Source: Polytrichum commune
Lineage: Eukaryota > Streptophyta > Polytrichopsida > Polytrichales > Polytrichaceae
Length of the DNA stretch: 64,000 nucleotides
Assembly: GCA_950295325.1 (NCBI GenBank)
Contig: OX485804.1
Span: forward strand, 25,856,001 to 25,920,000
Reading direction: 5' to 3'
Shown here piece after piece: positions 12,901 through 22,074 of this stretch. A program made the translations under genes and the position numbers. Within the stretch, counting starts at the first letter, position 1; each line of letters begins with the position of its first letter. The notes below the pieces were generated by a model. The model had not been told where the DNA came from and did no database searches. It saw nothing but the letters and a program-made list of their open reading frames with translations.

Positions 12901-15455
12901 AAGGTACATGATGAGTCGTATTCAGCCCAAAAAACACGGTTTATTTGATCCCGGGAGGATTCCCAATTTGATATCTTGCTTAGAGAGGAGGCATACTATC
13001 TATACGAACAATATCATATAATTACATCATTGTGTGAAAGAAAGATGACTATGATGTTGTCATCAGTGTGAATTATGGTGTTGCTTCATTATTAAGTCGG
13101 TCTAAGTCTATTTGTAATCCCAAAACGAGCATTATAAGAATTAATGGGCCACCATTGACTACTACCTTCTTTCAAAGGTGAACACCTTGAAGGGGTACAT
13201 ACAAGTCAGTCAACACCTATCTCCTCCAGTGGCAAGCCCATGGGTTCTCACATGGTTGGCTGAAAATATCAAGTTTATCGAGATACCCCCACTATGATGG
13301 GGTGGATCTGTAGGCGGTAGGGTGAACCAAGAATCAAATGTTAGGAAGGTCACCTATCTAAGCTTATTGTACATATTATTCGTACCCGTACTTAATATAC
13401 AAAAGATCATATTCAATTTGCATGTAAGCACGTTTACGTGCCACGGGTTGGGCACTTGTCCTAGGCTTCCATGTCCAGGATGGCCCCTTGGAGGACGCGG
13501 GGTGCAACAATCAAATGTAAAAATCTTAACACAACACTTAAAAATTATGGTCAAACCATACATATGTATAATTGGCTAAACATATGCAGTGTGATTACTC
13601 CATTGGGGTAAAACGCAGGTTGTGCTTTACCATAGTTTGCAACCTGCATGTTGGCATGTCTTCACTATGACATGGATATAGTTTCACAATCCTGCCATAC
13701 AATCTAGTTGCATGACCTCCCAAGTGGTTGTATGCAGCTGAAGCGACCCGTTCTTGGACCATGTGCCCATACCTTCATATGGGGGTTAATGATGTGGGAA
13801 GATTTAATGAGGCTAGCATGAATGTGAGCCCCGCGCCCTCACCCGGACTACGACGCATAAGGGTGGGTAGTTTGGCCTCACAGGGCTCATGAACTAGAAG
13901 TTGCACCCTCCTTCAACGCGTAAACCAACTACATTCGAATGTCCTAGTATCGCTCTATCTGGCGCAGCTCCATCCAATGAGCGTCCCTCCATTGCTCATA
14001 AGTCTAAAACGCTTCGTGCTTCAAATACTAAGGCAAAAACTCGAACGCATACAAACAATTAAAACTAGTAATACATTGACGTTTCTCCCGCATCCACGTC
14101 CTAAACCGAATTTTCCAATCTTGCAGGGAAATGATCCCTGCTCGACCGAAAAACCGGTCTTTGATTTCACCCCGCGTCTCCTCCTCCATATTGTCAAAGG
14201 TCTTTATTTAAAGAATGTGAGACCGAGTGGCAGTTCTCCACACCGAAGTAGGCTGAAAAGCCTCGTCGGGTGCTACTCATTGGTTCAATGTCTAAGAGGG
14301 CCAATGATTGATTTTCCAATGCACCTGAAGATGGTGAACAATAATGTTGGCTCTGAGTCGTAATCATAAACCCCCAATGAATATGGTGACTAGATCCAAC
14401 ATTATACACTACACTGGTGTTAAGGTAAAATAATAAATAAATAAAAAACAATTTGCACATACAATCACCACCAACTTTATGGTCTGTTGGTCATTATTCC
14501 AGCCTCACCATGACGGAGTACAAGCACCGTTCACTTGATGCACACACAAAGGTTCCGTCAATCATCACTCTGACCTCACCCCCATAATACCCTATCACAA
14601 ACTAGTACAACGTAAAATGAGGCAATGTTGGCAACGTCTAGCAACACAGCCTGCCACGGGAGAAAGTACCACAACAAAATACGGAAAATAATGCAAATGT
14701 TGCATTGGATCCTCTTTCCCAAATAACAAACAAGTAAAAGTCAAATTGACCGCACCCAACCGACACTCGCATGCGGTTGGTGGTCAAGCGTGAGATACCC
14801 TTGTTGTTGTGGAAAATAATTGGCATATAAGCACATCTCTCATACCCATTACAACATAAAAACTCCCTTCCACAACAATACCTCGGAATCTGTGTTGTTA
14901 AGCATAATTCGATCTTAACAACTATGTTGTTAAATCAAATGATGATTCTTTGTGCCATACAACTCTCAATCGCAATTTTAACAATCCCATACACATTCTA
15001 AATGAATACCAACATCTACAAATTGTCCTTAAATAAATCCAATGCCTACAACTTGCCTCCAAGAAATAACTATATGATTGTTTAATTATTTTCTCTTTAT
15101 TTTTCTTTAAAGCAACAAAAAAATGAAAATCCCATCTTATGCCAAGTACCTCTACGCAATCCGATGTAGTGGAAGAATAAGCCAACCACAAATTCGTCAC
15201 AATTCCGCGTCCTCTGCGTGTTCTTGGTTGCTCCTGCGAACTCCTTGCGATTCTACATGCTCCCGAACCCCAAAAAGCCTTAATGTCCTATAAGGCGTTT
15301 ATGAACACCCTTATTGGATAGTCTCTGAGCCCCCAAATTTGTTCTTGATTAATGACAATAACTTTGGCAAAAATGCTTTTGCAAAAGTTGGTTTCATAAA
15401 GCCATATATATATATAATCATAAAATCATAAAATCATAAAATAATAGAATGGGGG
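9996..15455. other. Long gene-free stretch
   Basis: About 5.5 kb of AT-rich DNA with only short frames and none recognised. A frame at 13977-14363 (128 codons) has no recognisable domain and no splice context. An 11-base G run lies at 12072-12082. I see no tRNA, rRNA or transposon termini that I can defend. Confidence 0.45.
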
Positions 15456-15640
15456 TTGTTGGCTGCTACTGGCCAACAACCTATCTTGTTGCTGGAAGGC
15501 CCGGGGAGGGAGAGCCACCTATCGGGGGGGGGGGGGGGCTAGGCAAGGGTCTAGGGGCCTAGGGGAGGGGAGGGGTAGGGTCTAGGGGGTGGGTTAGCCT
15601 AGGACGAGACTTGTATGTGAGCGGCGATTTGGAGAGCGGA
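15456..15640. repeat. GC-rich low-complexity block with an inverted relative at 27.1 kb
   Basis: A G-rich block (CTAGG/GGGG runs, a 15-base G run at 15524-15538) is followed by GAGAGCGGAGAGC-like sequence. The reverse complement resembles 27070-27200 (CTCTCCGCTC, then CATAC, then TAGCCTAGG). The two are probably diverged copies of one dispersed repeat in opposite orientation. Confidence 0.4.
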
Positions 15641-16840
15641 GAGCATAAATGGTGTAAAAATAGGAAAGATTCTATATTAAATTTAGAATTTCCTAAAGTA
15701 GTACAAGAATATACTTCGAATATTCCAGATTATGCCAGAAATAGAAAAAATTTGGGACCTATTTCCGTGGAATGTGTAGGCACTAAATAAAATAAATGCC
15801 CTGAATTTGAAATGGTCCACCTGAGACCATTTAGTGGATATAAGGAACACCCTAAAGTAAAGTGTTTCTTTTGGAGTGGAGGATTGAAATGGGCAAGGGA
15901 AGAGAATTAGCCTTTAAGGAGAAGCTAGAATAGGTTAGTTTAGTTGGAAGAGTATCGTCAAGATATGGCTATACAAAATATTTCTTCTAATTAGTTTAGT
16001 TTGAATTATGTATTATCATTTGTACTATCATTTTTATTTTTATAAAACATGATATTCTTCATTTTTAGATTACTTCTGGATTATTTCTATAAATGTTATT
16101 AGACATCCGTGTCCATTCTTTTAATGTTCATTTTTATGATTCCTTATATAGCAACTTGACTGTAATAAAAACATATCGACATTATGTGAAAGAGATTATG
16201 GGATGGAATATTAGTGTGGATGTAATACAGGCGAGACACATACATTGATAGAGTGATGTTCACATAGGAGGGAAGTGTAGAATTTGTGAAGCCGGTTCAG
16301 TTACATGACAGGGTCTTCGCCGATAGAGTTAGTGAAACCAAAGGCGAAGAGGAGGAGGAAGGCACTTTTCTCAAGCAGGAAGCAATTAAGGGCATCTAGG
16401 ATGAGACAACCGAAACAACGATATGATAGTTTAAACAACACAGTCAAGGCATTGGAATTCTCCCCAGACCGCACACGGTCAAGGTCTCGTATACGGAGAA
16501 GCCAGACTCACAGTGGTGAAGACATTGCTAGCAAGGAAGCTGGAGTGGGTACGACCAGACAAGTGGAGATATCACATGATCTATCGAGAATTTGCGAGAC
16601 CCAGGTATGAACCTCAAGTCGATGTTAACATATATGCACTAGAAATTAGGGGTTGTATTCGTGAGCTAGAGAAGGCAACAAGTATGGGCCCGTTGAAGCA
16701 CTCGACATCACAATGAGACCGTCACAAGTGGAAGGGAACAAGACTGCCGCGGCAGTAGTCTACCATCGTTCCCCGCATTACAACGGACCTCTGAACTAGG
16801 CTTGCAGGGTTGCAGCCACGATTTGGAGCGGGGGAGTGAC
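15641..16840. other. Intergenic stretch with one unrecognised basic frame
   Basis: Contains a 101-codon plus-strand frame (16305-16610) rich in Arg and Lys (KPKAKRRRKALFSSRKQLR) that I do not recognise. No splice context, partner gene or domain supports it as a real gene. A retrotransposon gag-like remnant is possible because of its basic composition, but no other element part is visible. Confidence 0.25.
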
Positions 16841-16909
16841 TCGAGGGAAGGGCAGTGGTCGCCCCGTGGAGAGGTTTGAGGTGAGAGCCCTGGGGGATGA
16901 AATTTGTAC
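16841..16909. repeat. Left fragment of satellite unit split by a CACTA insertion
   Basis: GAGGTTTGAGGTGAGAGCC followed by GGGG and GAAATTTG matches the GAGGT(T)-GAGGTGAGAGCTGGGGG-CAGAAAT part of the repeats beginning at 18.1 kb. The sequence resumes after 18097. The CACTA element therefore inserted into an outlying copy of this repeat family. Confidence 0.5.
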
Positions 16910-17224
16910 CACTACAAGGAAATGGGTGTATAATTGACAAAAATGTGACACTAAAATGTCCGAAATGACAAAATCAGCTCAAAGCTATGAATTTTTGTCA
17001 ATTCGGACATTATTCAAAATTTGTGTCAATTTTCTGTCATCAGATTTATATATTTCACGTTTAACTTATTCCTTCACCTGAGCATGTGTCTCATATTTAT
17101 TAACAACAAAAGGTGTTACAAAAGGTGTTACAAAAGGTTTTTAATTATTGTAATTACTAGTATAAGTAAATAATATAAATAATGTATTTACTATAATTAA
17201 TGTAATAACTAATTTAATTAATTA

Positions 17225-17420
17225 ATGTAAATACTGAAATTACCAATTTAAGTAAATGGGGAAATTACCAATTCAAGTAAATACTGAAATTACCAATTTA
17301 ACTAAATACTGAAATTTGTTAATTTAAGTAAATATTGAAAATTTCTAATTTAGGTAAATACTGAAATTTGCTAATTTAAGTAAATACTGAAATTTGCTAT
17401 TTTCAGTAAAATACTGAAAT
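17225..17420. repeat. AT-rich tandem array, 25-26 bp unit, about 7-8 copies
   Basis: Unit approximates GTAAATACTGAAATTACCAA followed by TTTAA. Successive copies change ACCAA to GTTAA, TCTAA and GCTAA. The array is internal to the CACTA element. Confidence 0.8.
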
Positions 17421-17649
17421 TATTGTAATTAATGTAGTTAAAATAATTACAATAATTACTGTAATAATGTTTAGGAGTATTTTTGTAAATTGTTTTTAAT
17501 ACAAATACAATACGTACTAATTAAAAACAGTAAATACATTAATTCTATGCTTGTTTTTACTTTCACTAATTAAAATATATATATACATAAGTTTATAAGT
17601 CTTATGGCTTCTTCATACAAAACTCTTACATATTTGGCCTGTATCATGT

Positions 17650-17865
17650 AATGAGCGGTGGCTTAGTGGCTAAGGCCTTCACACTATAGCCAAGAGGTTC
17701 AAGGTTCGATCCCCTTAACCCCTCACCCTTGGCTTCGCCTAGGGTAGGTAGGTGGCTTTATCCATTAACCTAGGTTAGGTGAGGTGGCCCTTCGCCCTTA
17801 GACCTATGTGAGTAGGCCACGAATGCGAGGCTGGATTACTAATTTAGGATTTTTTTACTAGTATA
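17650..17865 (+). mobile_element. tRNA-derived SINE-like insertion within the CACTA element
   Basis: An RNA polymerase III A box (TGGCTTAGTGG, 17659-17669) and B box (GGTTCGATCCC, 17703-17713) are 44 bases apart, the spacing seen in tRNAs and SINE heads. The acceptor and T-stem bases do not pair well enough for a functional tRNA. A GC-richer body follows and ends near an ATTTTTTTAC run (about 17850-17861). The 3' boundary and target duplication are uncertain. Confidence 0.6.
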
Positions 17866-18097
17866 ACTTGGACATTAAACCACATCACCATGGGTAAATG
17901 ACGAGGTAAAGAGAATCCAACATGGCAAGGGGGCCGGAGTAAATGGAATCCTACGTGTATAATTGTCCCAGATGACAAAGAAATTGACAGAACTCTGTTA
18001 ATTGTATGACCGAATCAAGGTGCCCTATATGACACCCAAATTAACAGAATTTCGTCACATTTTTGTGAAATAGGTCATATAAACTCTTGTAGTGTAC

Positions 18098-18420
18098 CTC
18101 GCAAATGACTTTAGATGGCTGGTTTAGAGTTGGCAAAGGGCTCCTTAGTGAGGTATGAGGTGAGAGCTGGATGATCCTTAGTAAGGTTCAAGGTGAGAGC
18201 TGGGGCGGCAGAAATTTTGGTGGCTTTGTAGGGTGGTTGGATGCTCATAGTGTGGTTCGATGTGATAGCTTAGGGGCCAGAGATGAGAGGTGATCATATG
18301 AATTTCGGTGGCTGGATGGTCATAGTGAGGTTTGAAGTGGAAGTTGAAGCGGGCGGTGCGGTGCGGTTCGGTTCGGTTCCTTCGTTCGTTCGTTCGTTTC
18401 GTTTCTTTCTTTCTTCAGCT
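18098..18420. repeat. Outer, degenerate satellite units and simple repeats
   Basis: Diverged copies of the TCCTTAGTGAGGTT-GGTGAGAGCTGG motif, followed by GCGGTGCGGTTCGGTTCGG and TTCG/TTTC simple repeats (18355-18420). No gene is seen. Confidence 0.6.
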
Positions 18421-18429
18421 TTCTTTTTC

Positions 18430-19715
18430 AGCATCCTTAGTGAGGTTAGAGGTTAGAGCTGGGGGCAAAAATGTGAGGTTATTATCTGATTTTTGGTGGC
18501 TTCCTAGTGTGGCTGGATGGTCCTTAGTGAGGTTAGAAGTTAGAGCTAGGGGCACTGTCGGATCCGACAGACCCCTAGGGGCAGATATGGGCACCTCGCA
18601 TTTGATTTTCGGGAGGTTAGAGGTGAGAGCTAGGGGCAAAAATGCGAGGTTATTATCTCATTTTGGTGGCTTCCTAGGGTGGCTGGATGGTCCTTCGTGA
18701 AGTTAGAAGTTAGAGCTAGGGGCACTGTTGGATCCGACAGACCCCCAGGGGCAGATATGGGCACCTCGCTTTTGTTTTCGGGAGGTTGAAGGTGAGAGCT
18801 GGGGGCAGAAATGCGAGGTTATTATTTGATTTTTGGTGGCTTCCTAAGGTGGTTGGATGGTCCTTAGTGAGGTTAGAAGTTAGAGCTAGGGGCACTGTCG
18901 GATCCGACAGACCTCTAGGGGCAGATATGAGCACCTCGGTTTTGATCTTCGGGAGGTTCAAGTTGAGAGCTGGGGGCAAAAGTGCGAGGTTATTATTTGA
19001 TTTTTGGTGGCTTCCTAGGGTGGCTAGATGGTCCTTAGTGAGGTTAGAAGTTAGAGCTAGGGGCACTGTCGGATCCGACAGATCTCTAGGGGCAGATATG
19101 GGCACCTCGGTTTTGATCTTCGGGAGGTTGAAGTTGAGAGCTGGGGGCAAAAGTGCGAGGTTATTATTTGATTTTTGGTGGCTTCCTAGGGTGGCTAGAT
19201 GGTTCTTAGTGAGGTTAGAAGTTAGAGCTAGGGCACTGTCGGATCCAACAGACCCTTTGGGGCAGATATGGGCACCTCGCATTTGATTTTCGGGAGGTTG
19301 GAGGTGAGAGCTGGGGGCAGAAATGTGAGGTTATTATCTGATTTTTGGTGGCTTCCTAGTGTGGTTGGATGGTTCTTAGTGAGGTTAGAAGTTAGAGCTA
19401 GGGGCATTGTCGGATCCGATAGACCCCTAGGGGCAGATATTGGCACCTCGGTTTTAATTTTCGGGAGGTTGAAGGTGAGAGCTGGGGGCAGAAATGTGAG
19501 GATATTATCTGATTTTTGGTGGCTTCCTAGTGTGGTTGGATGGTTCTTAGTGAGGTTAGAAGTTAGAGCTAGGGGCACTATCGGATCCGATAGACCCCTA
19601 GGGGCAGATATTGGCACCTCGGTTTTAATTTTCGGGAGGTTGAAGGTGAGAGCTGGGGGCAGAAATGTGAGGATATTATCTGATTTTTGGTGGCTTCCTA
19701 GGGTGGTTGGATTGT
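18430..19715. repeat. Satellite array, 170-171 bp unit, about 7.5 copies
   Basis: The unit runs TCCTTAGTGAGGTTAGA, GTTAGAGCTAGGGGCA, the 16-bp palindrome CTGTCGGATCCGACAG, an ACCCCTAGGGGCAG block, GGGCACCTCG, TTTTCGGGAGGTTGAAGG, GAGAGCTGGGGGCA, GCGAGGTTATTAT and GGTGGCTTCCTAGGGTGG. Palindrome starts at 18555, 18725, 18895, 19066, 19236, 19407 and 19578 give spacings of 170 or 171 bp. Copies are about 85-95 percent alike by eye. Because 171 is a multiple of three, long frames stay open on both strands; these are not taken as genes. Confidence 0.93.
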
Positions 19716-20720
19716 CGCAACCCTTGCTAGTCCCCTTAAAAATCTTGCCAATTCTCATTTCTAGCAAAGGTTACGAGTACTAACCCTTCGCATACCGCCA
19801 TGCTAATGGTTAGCTCCACCTACCCCGGACCATATAGTTCATAGGAGGGGAACCAACCTTCCTACTTTGCTTTCGGGACTCACCCATTAATCGGTAACCC
19901 ATTCCCAAATGTGGACTTCCATCGATGGAAGTCCAATCCCATGTTGATCATCGCGTTGCCGGAGCAACACTACAACAACCCGAACCATACTAGGCAACTA
20001 TGGCCTCACAATGGGCCAAAACCCATGGAGGCCGTGCCGTTCGGCCTCGGGTGGGTGAGGCCAAACCACCTCATCCATATAAGCCTCTAGGACTCTACGA
20101 GGGGCCCCTACCCCACTGTCAATCAAGTTGTTGTCTCTCTACCAAGAGTTGGGGCCAAGTAGACATTTTCCTTTAGCCGTTGGGCCTAGAAGCCCCCAGC
20201 AGCTTCAGACCATCATAACTTTCTTGTATGATTTCTGATTCCAACAACCAACCATTCCATCTTCATCTACGCTTCACGTAGATGCCAATGGACCCTTCAC
20301 TTGACCCATTCAGGAAAGTATTGACGACGTTATGCTTGTTTGAACCTTGGCAGTCCAAGGAATCACTCCCAGGCACTGCTCGACCAGGGCGCTGTCCCGC
20401 GACAGCGCCCCACTCAAATGGCCATAACTCCTAGCTCACACCTTCGATTGAGGTGTTCTTCAGCTTTCTAGAATCACCACGCCATGAGCTACGCATAGCT
20501 CATGGCCTTACTCTTGTGCCTCCTAGTCTCCGAGGGTGAGCGGTGTCTGTAGGCGGCGAAGTCTGTGTGAGCGAAGCGGCGAAGTATGTGAGCGGCGAAC
20601 CCATAACCCTTGCTTCAAACCCACTAGGCATCCCTAAAGAAAGAGAAAGACGAAGGAGAAGAAGAAAAGGAGAAGGAGAAGGTGAAGGTGAAGGTGCGTT
20701 TCTTCTGCTTTCTTTTTCAT
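19716..20720. other. Hairpin-rich insertion separating two satellite arrays
   Basis: Unlike the flanking repeats. It contains a perfect 22-base palindrome (19913-19934, centre ATCGAT), CATCTACG/CGTAGATG (about 20267-20287), CCTTGG-CAGT-CCAAGG (about 20345-20360), GGGCGCTGTC-CCGC-GACAGCGCCC (20387-20410) and GCCATGAGCTA-CGC-A-TAGCTCATGGC (20481-20506). The tail is a GAA/GGT-rich purine tract (20640-20700). The style resembles plant LTR-retrotransposon termini or a foldback element, but no TG...CA ends, primer-binding site or coding region are seen. Confidence 0.55.
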
Positions 20721-21205
20721 CGTCCTTAGTAAGGTTAGAGTTGAGCGTTAGGGGCACTGTCGGATCTGACAGACCCCTACTGGCAGGTATGGGCACCTCG
20801 CTTTTGATTTTCGGGAGGTTTAGGGTGAGAGCTGGGGGTGGAGGTTTAGGATGGATGGATGGTCCTTGTGAGGTTACAGGTGATAGCTAGGGGCATTGTC
20901 GGATCCGACAGACCCCTACTGGCAGATATGGGCACCTCGCTTTTGATTTTCGGGAGGTTTAGGGTGAGAGCTGGGGGTGGAGGTTTAGGATGGATGGATG
21001 GTCCTTGTGAGGTTACAGGTGATAGCTAGGGGCACTGTCGGATCCGACAGACCCCTACTGGCAGATATGGGCACCTCGCTTTTGATTTTCGGGAGGTTTA
21101 GGGTGAGAGCTGGGGGTGGAGGTTTAGGATGGCTGGATGGTCTTTGTGAGCCTAGAGGTGAGAGCTAGGGGCACTGTCGGATCCGACAGTCCCCTTGGGG
21201 CAGAA
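20721..21205. repeat. Second satellite array, 139-bp unit, 3.5 copies
   Basis: A shorter version of the 171-bp unit with the same palindrome, GGCACCTCGCTTTTGATTTTCGGGAGG and GAGAGCTGGGGG blocks but with the GAGGTTATTATCTGATTTTTGG part replaced by GGAGGTTTAGGATGG. Palindromes at 20757, 20896, 21035 and 21174 are exactly 139 bp apart, and copies are nearly identical, suggesting recent amplification. Confidence 0.92.
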
Positions 21206-22062
21206 ATGTGCACCCGAATTTTTTATTTTTGTTGGACTTTTTGGTAGGCCAGATGCTCATTTGGACAGGTATTACTTGGGGGTTAATGCACGTTAGTGAG
21301 GGTTTAGTCATGTTTAGATGCTCTTAGTGTGGTTCGAATTGATAGCTAGGGGGGAATTTAGAGGTGCTCTATAATCTGTTTGGCCTTTAAGGGTTTGGGA
21401 TGCTCTTAATATGGTTTGATTTGATAGCTAGGGGGGGCACAAACTAGAGGTCAGATTATAGTTGAGAGAAACAGGGCAGATTTGCTAGCATATTATGTGA
21501 ATTATGGTAGATTATGTGGATGGCCGAAAGCTCCCAATGAGGCTAAGGTTAGAGATAGGGGTCTGAAATGTGTTTGTTAGCACCTGAATATTTGTGGCTG
21601 ACTTTAGCTTGTGAGGTATGATATGGAAGCCCAGGGGCACTGTCAGATCCGACAGTCCCCTAGGGGTAGAAATGTACACCCAAAATTTGATTTTTGTTGG
21701 ACTTTTTGGTAGGCCAGATGCTCATTCGGGCAGGTATTTAGTAGGGGATTGTGCACGTTAGTGAGGGTTTAGTCATGTTTAGATGCTCTTAGTGTGGTTC
21801 GAATTGATAGCTAGGGGGGATTTAGAGGTCAGATTATATTTGAAAGAAATAGGGCATATTTGCTAGCATATAATCTGATTTCGGGTGGATTTTGGGGGTA
21901 GCCGAAAGCTCATAAGAAGGCTAAGGTTAGAGGTAGGTGGATTTTGTGGGTGGCCGAAAGCTCCCAATGAGGCTGAGGTGAGTTTGGTCGTATTATCATG
22001 TGAATATTGGGTGGTATTGTTCATCCTATTGGTTCTTATGTTGGCAAGTAATTGATTTTCAG
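21206..22062. repeat. Third-tier repeats, period about 465 bp, leading into the next gene
   Basis: TTGTTGGACTTTTTGGTAGG and the following TTAGTGAGGGTTTAGTCATG and GTGTGGTTCGAATTGATAGC occur at about 21224-21350 and again at about 21690-21815. GGCCGAAAGCTC-type blocks recur at about 21524, 21900 and 21953. A degenerate palindrome copy sits at 21640. The array runs up to a TTGATTTTCAG acceptor-like site ending at 22062, so the adjacent gene may have an upstream exon in this region. Confidence 0.7.
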
Positions 22063-22074
22063 GAGATTGTTGAG

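Larger units (their letters stand above)
16910..18094. mobile_element. Non-autonomous CACTA (En/Spm, CMC) DNA transposon, 1185 bp
   Basis: The left end reads CACTACAAGGAAATGGG and the right end is its imperfect inverted match, ending CTTGTAGTG. CACTACAAGAAA is the hallmark terminus of plant CACTA elements. A 3-bp direct repeat TAC flanks it exactly (16907-16909 and 18095-18097), the expected target duplication length. GACAAAAATGTGAC near the left end is mirrored near the right end, and further short subterminal motifs (TGTCC/GACA) recur, as is normal for the superfamily. No transposase frame is present. The interior holds a 25-26-bp tandem array and a SINE. Confidence 0.88.
18555..21655. promoter_or_regulatory. 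Twelve copies of a 16-bp palindrome (candidate protein-binding site)
   Basis: Copies start at 18555, 18725, 18895, 19066, 19236, 19407, 19578, 20757, 20896, 21035, 21174 and 21640. Copies 1, 3, 4, 10 and 11 are the perfect palindrome CTGTCGGATCCGACAG. The copy at 19578 is CTATCGGATCCGATAG, symmetric after changes in both arms. The others have one or two mismatches. The centre is a BamHI/GATC site. The palindrome is present in both the 171-bp and 139-bp units and in the isolated copy at 21640. Perfect dyads of this length usually indicate a dimer-binding site or a hairpin; function is not known. Confidence 0.6.

Noticed and set aside
13977-14363. 128-codon plus-strand frame as a gene
   Set aside because: No domain, no splice context, no homologous feature; length is compatible with chance.
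17650-17725. Functional tRNA gene
   Set aside because: A and B boxes are good but acceptor and T stems do not pair properly, and the sequence continues as a SINE-like body.
18716-19783. Long open frames on both strands with repeating peptides
   Set aside because: They arise because the 171-bp satellite unit is a multiple of three and stop-free in several frames; both strands are open at once and no domain is present.
19716-20720. LTR retrotransposon or solo LTR
   Set aside because: Style is suggestive, but no matched TG...CA ends, target duplication, primer-binding site or coding region was found.
18555-21655. CRISPR-like array
   Set aside because: The intervals between palindromes are themselves repeated sequence of 139-171 bp, so this is a satellite and not repeats with unique spacers.
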